A stretch of DNA of 64,000 nucleotides from Streptomyces iranensis (GTDB taxonomy: Bacteria > Actinomycetota > Actinomycetes > Streptomycetales > Streptomycetaceae): contig NZ_JAGGLR010000002.1 in assembly GCF_017874715.1 (NCBI RefSeq), positions 434,001-498,000 on the forward strand, in the 5' to 3' direction. Position numbers and translations under genes: made by a program. How positions within the stretch are numbered: the stretch's first letter is position 1; each line of letters starts with the position of its first letter. Under the pieces are notes generated by a model that saw nothing but the letters and a program-made list of their open reading frames with translations, searched no databases and was not told where the DNA came from. Shown in pieces: positions 1 through 8,700 of this stretch.

Positions 1-2201
1 GGCACGGCCCCGTAGTCGGTGATGGAGACGCACTCGGCGGGCTTGGACGCCGGTGCCGCGACCTGCTCCAGATCGATCAGGTCGATGATGTAGAAGGCCG
101 CGTCGTCACCGGAATCCCGCTGGAGCCGGAACTTCGTACCCGGCGGGTAGGTGTCGGTGAGCAGGGCGTGGGACTCGTCGAACAGTCTCCGGGCGTCGCC
201 GCCGGGCCGGTTGGTCAGGCCCTCGGGGTCGTCGGTCGTGCCGTAGAGCCAGCTGTGCTTGGAGGACAGGGTGAGCTTGCGGACGAACGTGCCGTCCGCG
301 TAGAGGCTGATGGTCGCCTCCCTGCCACCGCCGGCCGCCGCGTCCGGGATCGAGTTGCGGACGACGATCGAGTTGGACGGCGTGGTCGAGGTGAACTCCA
401 CGTACTGACCGCTGGTGTCGAGCCGGACCGATTCGCGCCCGGAGGACTCGGTGGCGAAGTTGGTGTGCCCGAAGGTGCGCTTGGCGTCCGTCTTCAGCAG
501 GGTGCCGTCGTACCGGCCGGCCTCCGCCTCGTACTCGGTGTACGGCACGGCGGCGCCCCGTCCGACGACGAGGGAGCGGGCGAAGGTGTTGTTGTCCTCG
601 TTGGTCTCGGCGACGGTGTCGGTGGCGTCGGCCGTCGCGGTGAGCGTCGCTCCCCCGCTGGTGGCGGTCCAGTCGCCGCCGATGGCCACGGTGTCCGTGC
701 CACCGGCCGGGATGGCACCCGCCGTGCCGTTCAGCGTGGTCCCGCCGACGGTGAACCGGGTGACCGATCCGGCGGGCACCGCGCTCGTACCCCTGTTGTG
801 CACCGCGACGGTGAAGGTGACCTTGGCACCGACGGCCGGGCCGGCGGGGTTGGTGGTGATGCCGGTGACCTCCAGGTCCGGTCCGGGGGCCTGACCGATG
901 ACCAGCTTCGAGGCGGCGTTGCGGCTGTTGTTGGTGTTGTCGAGCTCGGGGACCGTGTCGGCCGGGTCGACGACAGCGGAGACGGTGTAGCTGCCCATGG
1001 GCCGCTTGCCGACCTTGACCGGCACCTTCAGCGACGCGCCCGGCGCGAGCGCGCCGACGGCCCCGCTTCCGGCGACCGTGCCCTCGATGCTGACGTTCAC
1101 CGTGGTCGCGGGCGCGGCGGCGGTCCCGGCGTTGCGGACCGTCGTCTCGACGGTGACCGCGTCCGCCTCGGAGGGCGACTCGGGCGACCAGGCGAGTTCG
1201 GTGACGGTCAGGTCGGGCGCGGGTGCGGCCGTGCCGACGACCTCGAACTCGGCGACCTGTCCGCCGCCGGCGCCGGTGTTGCCGAAGAACTGCAGGCGTA
1301 CGTCCCCGTACCGGCCCGTGACCGGGATGGTCACCGTGTTCTTGTTCTGCGACGGGCTGAAGGTGTAGTCGGCCCGGTCCTTCAGCGAGGTGAAGCCGGA
1401 CTCTCCGGCCGGCCGTCCCAGCACCTGGATGCTCTGCGACCGGGTGGACCAGACGGGGTCGGGGTTCAGCTTGACGACGACGCCGGTCAGATCGGCGTCG
1501 GCGCCGAGCTTCGCGGTCAGCGTCGAGGACTGGCCGCTCGCCTCCCAGTATGTGGAGGTGCTGCCGTCGTTGGCGTTGCCCGCGACGTAGTCCTGGGTGT
1601 TCGACGACGCCTCGATCGGCTTGCGCAGGGCCAGGTTGGTGCCCGCGGGCGGGTCCCCCGGATTCTCCCCGCCGGCCTTCCCGCGCACCTCCACCTCGGA
1701 GAGCTGGGCGGCGTTCCAGCCCGTGTTGCCGGTCACCTGTACGCGCACGTACCGGGCCTCGGCCGTGACGTCGAGCGCCACGGCGTTGCCGGACGACGGC
1801 GAGAAGTCCTCGCGCACGTCCGGAACCACGGTGGTGAAGTCCTGGCCGTCGGCGCTGGCCTGGACTCTCACCGCCTCGGTGCGGGACTCCCACGACGCGG
1901 GGAGCTTCAGTACCACCTCGTCGAGGTCCGTCCTGCTCCCGAGGTCGACCTGCACCCACTGCGGGAACGAGCCCTCGGGACCCTCCCAGTAGGAGGCCTG
2001 GCTGCCGTCGGTGACATTGCTCGCCGGATAGGAGCCGTGGGCCCCACTGGCCGTCACCGGCCTGCCCAGCGCCAGATTCGCTCCGTCCGCGGCCTGGGCT
2101 CCCTCTGCCGCATGGGCTGTCACGGGCAGCAGCCCGACCGTGAGCAGACCTGCCGTCACAAGCCCGGCGGATAACCGCCGACCGTGATGTCTTCTTCTCA
2201 T
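1..2201 (-). CDS. Secreted multidomain carbohydrate-active protein (F5/8C x2, CARDB x2, beta-helix start), C-terminus outside the window
   Basis: The reading frame is open from the ATG at 2201 to the left edge (about 733 codons). The start is supported by a GAGAGGG ribosome site five bases upstream. The order seen is a Sec signal peptide (about residues 1-31, ending AHA), two discoidin/F5-8 type C modules (about 40-325), two CARDB-like modules (about 330-520, with PDLTV and PDLEV starts), a carbohydrate-binding beta-sandwich (about 530-700), and then VSITDYGA. The last motif is the usual opening of a right-handed parallel beta-helix such as GH87 alpha-1,3-glucanases or pectate-lyase-like enzymes. 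The catalytic region lies beyond the window, so the substrate is not known; an extracellular polysaccharide is likely. Codons 2-4 are all AGA and codon 10 is TTA, rare in Streptomyces, so translation may depend on the bldA tRNA. The family is fairly sure, the exact enzyme is not. Confidence 0.8.
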   Translation of the reverse strand, partial: MRRRHHGRRLSAGLVTAGLLTVGLLPVTAHAAEGAQAADGANLALGRPVTASGAHGSYPASNVTDGSQASYWEGPEGSFPQWVQVDLGSRTDLDEVVLKLPASWESRTEAVRVQASADGQDFTTVVPDVREDFSPSSGNAVALDVTAEARYVRVQVTGNTGWNAAQLSEVEVRGKAGGENPGDPPAGTNLALRKPIEASSNTQDYVAGNANDGSTSTYWEASGQSSTLTAKLGADADLTGVVVKLNPDPVWSTRSQSIQVLGRPAGESGFTSLKDRADYTFSPSQNKNTVTIPVTGRYGDVRLQFFGNTGAGGGQVAEFEVVGTAAPAPDLTVTELAWSPESPSEADAVTVETTVRNAGTAAAPATTVNVSIEGTVAGSGAVGALAPGASLKVPVKVGKRPMGSYTVSAVVDPADTVPELDNTNNSRNAASKLVIGQAPGPDLEVTGITTNPAGPAVGAKVTFTVAVHNRGTSAVPAGSVTRFTVGGTTLNGTAGAIPAGGTDTVAIGGDWTATSGGATLTATADATDTVAETNEDNNTFARSLVVGRGAAVPYTEYEAEAGRYDGTLLKTDAKRTFGHTNFATESSGRESVRLDTSGQYVEFTSTTPSNSIVVRNSIPDAAAGGGREATISLYADGTFVRKLTLSSKHSWLYGTTDDPEGLTNRPGGDARRLFDESHALLTDTYPPGTKFRLQRDSGDDAAFYIIDLIDLEQVAAPASKPAECVSITDYGAV

Positions 2202-2420
2202 GAGGCCCTCTCGATCGCCTGGTGGACGATGACGGTGTTCAGCGGGCCCAGACGATGCAGCGGTGGTGCCGAGCCAGCCGCAGTGCGAGAGTTGAGCGAT
2301 TTCGTCTATCTTTTGCAGCGATGCTTTGACAGATTTCTACCGCTCATCGACTTTGTCAACGACTCGGCGCACGGCGGTACTTGACCGGCAGCGGCAAGAG
2401 CGAACCCGGCTCGGGGACGG
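2202..2420. promoter_or_regulatory. Upstream region of the secreted protein, with inverted TTGACA elements
   Basis: This non-coding stretch lies between the secreted-protein start (2201) and the end of the peptidase gene (2421). It is richer in A/T than its neighbours. TTGACA at 2326-2331 and its inverse TGTCAA at 2354-2359 form an inverted repeat with 22 bases between the arms. The minus-strand TTGACA is a good -35 sequence for the leftward gene, but no convincing -10 box lies at the right distance. The pair could equally be an operator. Confidence 0.3.
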
Positions 2421-3536
2421 TCAGGGCAGTACGCCCAGTTCACGGCTGGTGCGGTTGAGCCGCTCACCGCCGTCGTCGGTGCAGATGACGATGTCCTCGA
2501 TGCGGGCTCCGAACCGGTCGGGAAGATAGATGCCCGGCTCGACGGAGAAGGCCATACCAGGCTCCAGCGGCAGGGCGGAGCCAGCCACGATGTAGGGCTC
2601 CTCATGCGTTTCCAGCCCGATGCCATGACCGGTGCGGTGGATGAAGTACGGCCCGAAGCCCGCGTCCGCGATGACATCCCGGCCGATCGCGTCCAGTTGC
2701 TCGGCGGTGACACCGGGCCGTACCGCATCGGTCTGGGCACGCTGGGCGGCCAGCAGCACCTCGTACAGCCGTCGGTACTCCGCCGGCGGCTCGCCGACCA
2801 CGTAATCGCGGGTGGAGTCGGAGCAGTAGCCGTCTTCGGTGGTCCCCCCGATGTCGACCACCACGGGGTCACCGGGCAGGATCACCCGGTCCGACAGCTC
2901 ATGGTGGGGACTGGCGCCGTGGGGTCCGGAGCCGACGATGACGAAGTCGGCCCGCACATGGCCCTCGGTCACGATGGCGTCCGCGATGTCCCGGCCGACC
3001 TCGCGTTCGGTGCGCCCGGCGCGCAGCCACTCGCCCATGCGGGCGTGCACCCGGTCGATGGCCGCCCCCGCCCGGCGCAGCGCCTCGATCTCGGCCTCGG
3101 TCTTGCGGATCCGCAGCCGGCCGAGCACCTCTCCGGCGAGTGCCTGGTCGGCGCCGGGCAGCACGGTACGGAAGGCGACGGTCTTCTCGGCCCACATGTG
3201 GTTGTCGACGCCGATCCGGGCCATACCGTCGGGCAGCCTGGCCGCGACGAGGGCGTACGGGTCCTCGGTCTCGGCCCATCCGGTGATCTCGATGCCGAGG
3301 TTCCCCGCCGGGGACGCGAGCGCGGCCGGCCGCTCCAACTCCGGTACCAGGAGAAAGGGTTCGCCGTCCACGGGGAGCACCAGACAGGTGAGCCGCTCCA
3401 GGGGAAGGGCGTGGTAACCCGTCAGATAGCGCAGGTCGGCGCCGGGACTGATCAGCAGCGCGCCCAGGCCCGCGTCGGCAGCGGCCTCCCTGGCGCGCTC
3501 GAGACGGTCGGCGGGGTAGAGGTCGGTGGGGATCAC
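2421..3536 (-). CDS. M24-family metallopeptidase (Xaa-Pro dipeptidase-like)
   Basis: 371 residues from a GTG at 3536, chosen because GGAG lies eight bases upstream and the protein then starts just before the creatinase-type N-domain; the frame stays open further upstream but without a ribosome site. The N-terminal creatinase-like domain covers about residues 1-120 and the pita-bread catalytic domain about 130-371. All five metal ligands of the family can be seen: Asp in VVVDIGG, Asp in CSDSTRDY, His in RTGHGIGLETHE, Glu in SVEPGIY and Glu in ARIEDI. It should be a cytoplasmic two-metal peptidase cutting Xaa-Pro dipeptides. It stands alone, with no operon partner. Prolidase and a more general Xaa-Pro aminopeptidase cannot be told apart here. 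Confidence 0.85.
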   Translation of the reverse strand: MIPTDLYPADRLERAREAAADAGLGALLISPGADLRYLTGYHALPLERLTCLVLPVDGEPFLLVPELERPAALASPAGNLGIEITGWAETEDPYALVAARLPDGMARIGVDNHMWAEKTVAFRTVLPGADQALAGEVLGRLRIRKTEAEIEALRRAGAAIDRVHARMGEWLRAGRTEREVGRDIADAIVTEGHVRADFVIVGSGPHGASPHHELSDRVILPGDPVVVDIGGTTEDGYCSDSTRDYVVGEPPAEYRRLYEVLLAAQRAQTDAVRPGVTAEQLDAIGRDVIADAGFGPYFIHRTGHGIGLETHEEPYIVAGSALPLEPGMAFSVEPGIYLPDRFGARIEDIVICTDDGGERLNRTSRELGVLP

Positions 3537-3907
3537 AGGCAGTTCTCCATCCTGATGTCGGGCCGGAGCGAGGCAGCGGGCCAGACCATCCTCGACCGGC
3601 CAGGGGCTCTCCGGCGACACCATTTTCGCCCGCTTGGCACACTTTTTTAAATCCGACCGGAGCACTAACAGCTAAAGAACTGATTGGCGTACGCAAGCAC
3701 TCGGTATCGGCCAAATTGGTTCACCGAAAGGCGATCGAGATCCCGGACGTATCGCGTTCAAACATCCCAATCACCTTGAACCAGAACAGACATTGCAGAC
3801 ATTGACGCCACATTTGGCCTGGCGCAGCTAACACGAGGCCTTGCCGGGCGACAAGACCACAATCGCCCCCTGGCGCCACGTAATTCACTAGTCATGAACG
3901 CGATCAG

Positions 3908-3932
3908 CTTAGGCCGAAACTGAGACCCTAAG
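3908..3932. repeat. Imperfect inverted repeat CTTAGG/CCTAAG
   Basis: The arms CTTAGG (3908-3913) and CCTAAG (3927-3932) flank a 13-base loop, and outer GATC bases extend the symmetry with a two-base bulge. It could be a regulator site or RNA hairpin in the leader of the PKS operon. No gene overlaps it. Confidence 0.35.
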
Positions 3933-4023
3933 ATCGTTGACCCCCCGAAAGGAGCGCAGTTACCTTAATCAGCGAACCCGATCGGCAAGGAAAACCCTCT
4001 GCAGGGTCACGCATTTGCGGGAA

Positions 4024-4046
4024 TGGCCACCAACAATGGGTGGCCA
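4024..4046. promoter_or_regulatory. Perfect 8-bp inverted repeat upstream of the PKS operon
   Basis: TGGCCACC (4024-4031) and GGTGGCCA (4039-4046) are exact reverse complements with a seven-base loop, about 135 bases before the first cluster gene and just upstream of a TTTCGC-N17-TATACC promoter-like pair (4055-4083). Size and place fit a repressor operator or a transcript hairpin. No T-tract follows, so a simple intrinsic terminator is less likely. Confidence 0.4.
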
Positions 4047-4179
4047 GGGTCGAATTTCGCTGGACTCGCCGCTCCGATATACCGCAGCAAGCGGACGTAT
4101 GTCGTCGATTTCATCGCGCCGTCGTGGCGTTTCAGGGCCCGGCTAAGCCAATGCAACATCGCCGGCAGTCGGGACGGAG

Positions 4180-5763
4180 ATGAGGGTGATGCACGTGGTG
4201 GATTCTGTCTTTGTCATGCCGGGAACGGTCGCTGCCCCGCGCGGAGGCATCCTGTGCGATCTGCACAACCGTTACGAGGCCGTACGTGAAACGCTGTCCC
4301 GCATCGACAAGGCAGCCCAGGAAATGGGGCTGCCCAACATCAGTGCCCGGCTTATCGAAGAGAACGAGACAAGCGACCGGCGCGGCCCCGAGGTGCAATA
4401 TCTGGAGATCTTCGCGGTCAGCATCGCGACGCACCACATGCTGATCGCCGAGGGCGTCAAGCCCACCGCGATCGTCGGTCAGAGCATCGGGGAGCTGTGG
4501 GCCCTGGCCGCCGCGGGACATCTGTCCGTGGAGGACGCCGCGCGCCTGGCCGTGGCCCGGTCCCAGGTACTGACCCGGCAGAGCTGGGGCGGAAAGATGC
4601 TCGCGGTCGGAGTGGACGGCCGTCGGGCGGAGTCACTCGCCGAGCTGATCAACCATCCCCACCTGGTACTGGCCTGCGAGAACGCCCCCCGGCAGAGCGT
4701 CATCAGCGGCCCCGAAGCGTTGATCGAGCATGTGGAGCGGGTGGCCGACGCGCTCGGCTGGCCGAGTCTCCAACTCGACGTCCCGCATCCGACCCATACT
4801 CCGGCGATGGCGCAGGCCGCGCGAGACCTGCGGGAATCCGCGCCACGGGTTCCGTACGGCGCCGGGCGCTGGCGGGTGTGCTCGCCATGGCTGGGGCGGG
4901 ATGTCGGCGACGACGACCCGGTCGATCTGGTCGCCGGCGCGCTCACCTCCCGGGTCCGGATGCTGCACACCATCCGTGAGCTGCACGCGGCCGGCGCCGA
5001 CGCCTTCGTCGAGTGCGGGGAGTGGCCCGTCGTCACCAAGTTCGTCGAGGCGTCGATCCCCGGGGTGCAGTGTGTCGTCCCGCTGAGCGAGAGCGACCCG
5101 GTCGAGGCCGTCCGGGCGCTGGTCGCCGAGTCCACCGGCGGTGGCCCGTTCCGCTCGCGCTTGGCCGCGCCGTCGAGCAACGGGCATGGTCCCGTCGTAC
5201 GGGTGGGTGAGCCCGCGCCGGCCGGGGCGGTTGCGACACTCCCCGTCACCGATCTGCCGGTACGGGCCGCCGTGTCCGCACAACCCGCGGCCCCTGTGTC
5301 CTATGTGGCCCCTGTGTCCCACGTGGCCCCGGTCTCCTCCCCGGCTCCCCCGGCCCCCGCGGCCCCGGCTCCCGCGGCCCCGGCTCCCGCGGCCCCGGCT
5401 CCCGCGGTCGCTCCGGTCGCGGTCGCTCCGGTCGCGGCTGCCCCGACCCTCGTCGCCCCGGTCACGGTCGCGCCGGTCGCCCCGCCGTCGTCCGCCGGGT
5501 TGGACTACGAAACGGTGCTGGCAGAGTTGCGGACGCTCTACGGCGACTTCCTGGGCTACCCGCCCGATCTGCTCGGTGAGGACGACGGCCTGGAGGCCGA
5601 ACTGGGTGTGGAGTCGCTCAAGCAGGTCGCCCTGCTCGGGATGGTGTCCGACCGGTACGACCTGCCCGATCTGCGGTCGAATTCCGCTCTGCTGACCGTC
5701 GGCACGCTGCGCCGGATCGCGGAGGCCGTCGTGCAGGCCCGAGCGGGGGCTGCCGGACGATGA
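4180..5763 (+). CDS. Acyltransferase-ACP didomain protein of the PKS cluster
   Basis: 527 residues. The acyltransferase domain (about 5-330) has the nucleophile motif GQSIGE with Ser102 and a late catalytic His in PTHTPAM. It is followed by a long Ala/Pro/Val linker (about 370-440) built partly from three copies of a 15-bp unit. A carrier-protein domain (about 448-520) carries the phosphopantetheine serine in GVESLKQ (Ser479), a version reminiscent of PUFA-synthase carrier domains. It should load malonyl units and hold the growing chain for the PKS next door, which has neither AT nor ACP. The stop overlaps the PKS start (ATGA, 4 bases). ATG 4189 is an alternative start with better ribosome-site spacing (GGAG at 4176). 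Extender choice (malonyl or methoxymalonyl) cannot be read from the motifs. Confidence 0.85.
   Translation: MRVMHVVDSVFVMPGTVAAPRGGILCDLHNRYEAVRETLSRIDKAAQEMGLPNISARLIEENETSDRRGPEVQYLEIFAVSIATHHMLIAEGVKPTAIVGQSIGELWALAAAGHLSVEDAARLAVARSQVLTRQSWGGKMLAVGVDGRRAESLAELINHPHLVLACENAPRQSVISGPEALIEHVERVADALGWPSLQLDVPHPTHTPAMAQAARDLRESAPRVPYGAGRWRVCSPWLGRDVGDDDPVDLVAGALTSRVRMLHTIRELHAAGADAFVECGEWPVVTKFVEASIPGVQCVVPLSESDPVEAVRALVAESTGGGPFRSRLAAPSSNGHGPVVRVGEPAPAGAVATLPVTDLPVRAAVSAQPAAPVSYVAPVSHVAPVSSPAPPAPAAPAPAAPAPAAPAPAVAPVAVAPVAAAPTLVAPVTVAPVAPPSSAGLDYETVLAELRTLYGDFLGYPPDLLGEDDGLEAELGVESLKQVALLGMVSDRYDLPDLRSNSALLTVGTLRRIAEAVVQARAGAAGR
5356..5400 (+). repeat. Three tandem 15-bp repeats in the AT-ACP linker
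   Basis: Three exact copies of CCCGCGGCCCCGGCT run from 5356 to 5400 and encode the Pro/Ala-rich hinge between the AT and ACP domains. They are followed by related degenerate units. The repeat is coding and probably gives a flexible linker of variable length. Confidence 0.85.
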
Positions 5764-8700
5764 CCTCCACAGAGAACCTGCGGGGTCGGATCGCCCTGGT
5801 GACAGGGGCCGCGAAGAGCCTCGGCGCGGACATCGTGCGCCGCCTGGCGGGCAGCGGGGCCCACGTGATCGTCAACTACTTCCACTCGGTCGAACAGGCG
5901 AAGCAGCTGCGGGCGGAGCTGGAGCAGGCCGGTCACAGCTGCGAGTTCATCCGCGCCTCAGTGGCCAAGACCAGCGAGATCGACCGGATGTTCGACCTGG
6001 TCCAGGAGCGCCACGGTGGCCTGGACATTCTCATCAACAACGCCGCGGGCGGGGCCTTCCTGCCCCTGTTCGACATCGATGACACGTACTGGCAGCGGGC
6101 GTGGTCCACCAACGTGATGGCGGCCTACCACTGTTCACGCCGGGCGGCCGAACTGATGGCGGGAAGAGACGGCGCGAGCATCCTCTGCCTCTCCAGCGTC
6201 GGTGCGCACCAGCCGGTTCCGGGTTACGGCCCCGGTGGTGTCACCAAGGCGGCCCTGGAGTCGCTGGTCCGCTATCTGGCGCTCGAGCTGGTCGGCCAGG
6301 GCATCCGGGTCAACACGGTGCTGCTGGGCTCCGTCGCCAGCGAGATCGTCGTCAACCTCGACGCCCCGGCGGCGACGCCCGGCGGCCCGGCCGAGGCCAG
6401 CGAGCTGATGAGCCGTACTCTCTCGACGCCGGAGGCGGCGAAGTTGATCGTCCACCTCCTGCACGAGGACGCCGGATTCATCACCGGGCAGACCATCGTC
6501 GCAGACGGCGGCATCAGCATCGGCGGGATGCAGGGCCTGCGGCTGCACAGCAGGCTGGCGGACCGGGTGAGTAGGCCCGCCAGGCGCCAACCGGTGCCCG
6601 CGGCGGCGGTGACGACGACGTCGGCCGAGGCGAGCCGACCCGCCCCCGGACAACCGGCGCCCGCATCGGTGACGGCCCCGGCACAGGACCGAGCGCCGGA
6701 CCCAGCACCGGCCCCAGCACTCGATCAAGCGCCGGAGACGGACCCCGAAGCCGTCGCGGTGGTCGGCCTCGGTCTGGTCCTGCCCGGCGCGAACAATACG
6801 GCGGAGTTCTGGGACCGGTTACGGGAGGGCGTCCTGCTCTCCAGCGAGCCGTCCGCCTTCGACCTGAAGCACTTCTGGGCGCCCACCCGGGAGGAGACCG
6901 ACGCTTTCTACGTTCGCGAGGCCGCGTACGTCCACGGCTTCGTCCCCGACCCCGCCTCGATCGCCGAACCGGACGGGAACGTCGGCCACCCCGGGTGGCC
7001 GCGTACCACTCGCTGGCTGCGGCACTGCGCCGTCCAGGCCCTGGCCGGGGTGCACCGGCGCCCGGCGGACCGCTGGCTCGCCACGACCACCGGTATCCAC
7101 GACCAGACGGGGCTCGGCCCGCAGGGTGTCGTGCTGGGGGACGAGTACCGGCGCATGGTGCGCGAGGCGATCCCCGCCGGCCAGGACGGTGACTGGCTGG
7201 CCGAGCTGGCCGACCACGCGATCAGCGCGCACTACGGTGGCGACGGCGGGGATCCGAAGGCCTACCTGCCCGCGTCCGTCTCCCGCGACGCGCTGCGCGG
7301 ACTGATCCCCGACGACTCGCAGCACCTGACCCTCGACGCGGCCTGTGCCAGCGGGTTGTTCGCTCTGGACGCGGCGGTCAAGGCGCTGCGCGAGGGTTCC
7401 TGCGACGTGGCGCTGGCCGGTGGCACCTCGGTGATCGAGCCGATCGGGTTCACCCTCTTCTGCCGGGCCCAGGGCATCTCGATGAGCGGCAAGATACGCC
7501 CCTTCGACAAGGCGGCGGACGGAACCCTCATCGGTGAGGGCTCCATCATGCTCACCCTGAAGTCGTACGCGCGGGCCGTGGCGGACGGCGACCGGGTGCT
7601 CGGTGTCATCCGGGGCACCGGTCTCGCCGCCGACGGCCGGGGAAAGGGCATTCACGCTCCGGCCACGCGCGGGCAGGAGCTGGCGATCGCGCGGGCCTGG
7701 GCCGACGCGGGCGTCGAGGCCGACGACGTGGACTGGGTGGTGGCACACGGCACCGGCACGCCGGTGGGCGACGAGATCGAACTGCGCTCGCTGCTCTCCC
7801 GGTTGGGGGCGCGGAAGCGGGCGTGCCTGCTGACATCGAACAAGCAGGTCTTCGGGCACACCGGTGTGCTGGCGGGCCTGGTCTCGGTGGCACACGCGCT
7901 GGTCGCTCTCGAACGCGGGGCGGTCCCCGGTCAGCCCGTGGTCACCGATCCGCACCCGCTGCTGGAGGACGGCACGCGGCTGACCGTACCGGTCAGGGAC
8001 GCGCCCTGGCCGACGGACGGCACACGGCCGCGCGTGGTCGGGGTGTCGTCGTTCGGCCTCGGAGGAGCGGACGCACACGTGGTCCTGTCCGACCGCGTGC
8101 CGCGGGCCGCCCCCGCGCGGCGGGGCGGAGAGGCCCCCGCGGACACGGAGCGACTGGTCGTCGTGGGCTGGAACACCCATCTGCCCGGTCTGGACACCGC
8201 CCAGGTGCCCGCCTGGCTGAGTGGTGACGGCCCGCCCCCGGAGGCCGGGTTCGGTGTGCCGTACCCCCTGCCGTCCCCGCGTGAGGTGCGCATCCCGCCG
8301 CTGACGATGCGGCACATGGACCCCGCCCACCTGATGATGCTCCAGGCCCTCGGCCCGCTGCTGGACCAGCTCGGCGAGCCTGGTGTCAGCCTGCGGCCCA
8401 CCACGGCGGTGGTCGTGGGAGCGACGCTGCCGACCACGCACAACACCCGGGCCGCGCTGCGGGTGCACGCCGGTGAGTGCGCCACCACCTTCGACATCCT
8501 GCCCGACCCGGTACAGGCGCAGACGCTCAAGGAGTACCTCGCGAAGGGGATGGCGGAGGCCAAGGGGGTGATCCCCGGCGATCTGAACGAGGACGACTTC
8601 ACCGGGGCGGTCTCCTGCATCCTGTCGGGCCGGGCCGCCAACTACTACGACTTCCGGGGTATGGGCACCAGCGTCTACGCCCACCGCGACTCCGCGCACA

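Larger units (their letters stand above)
3537..4179. other. 643-bp non-coding region before the biosynthetic cluster
   Basis: I find no believable gene here. The few open frames are short, lack ribosome sites and have no Streptomyces codon bias, and the region is visibly lower in GC. It holds a 9-bp tandem direct repeat (CAGACATTG twice, 3787-3804), an inverted repeat CTTAGG/CCTAAG (3908-3932) and a perfect 8-bp inverted repeat (4024-4046). A TTTCGC-N17-TATACC promoter-like pair begins at 4055. It probably carries the leader and promoter of the PKS operon that starts at about 4180. Confidence 0.5.

Noticed and set aside
168..2174. Open frame on the plus strand over the secreted-protein gene
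   Set aside because: Repetitive Arg/Gly/Val-rich shadow; the minus-strand frame shows a signal peptide and F5/8C and CARDB modules and stays open to the edge.
3937..4289. Small open frames in the PKS leader
   Set aside because: No ribosome sites or Streptomyces codon bias, and they run into the AT gene in another frame.
5356..5480. Short direct repeats that could be taken for a CRISPR-like or VNTR array
   Set aside because: Units are contiguous, in frame and encode an Ala/Pro linker; there are no spacers.
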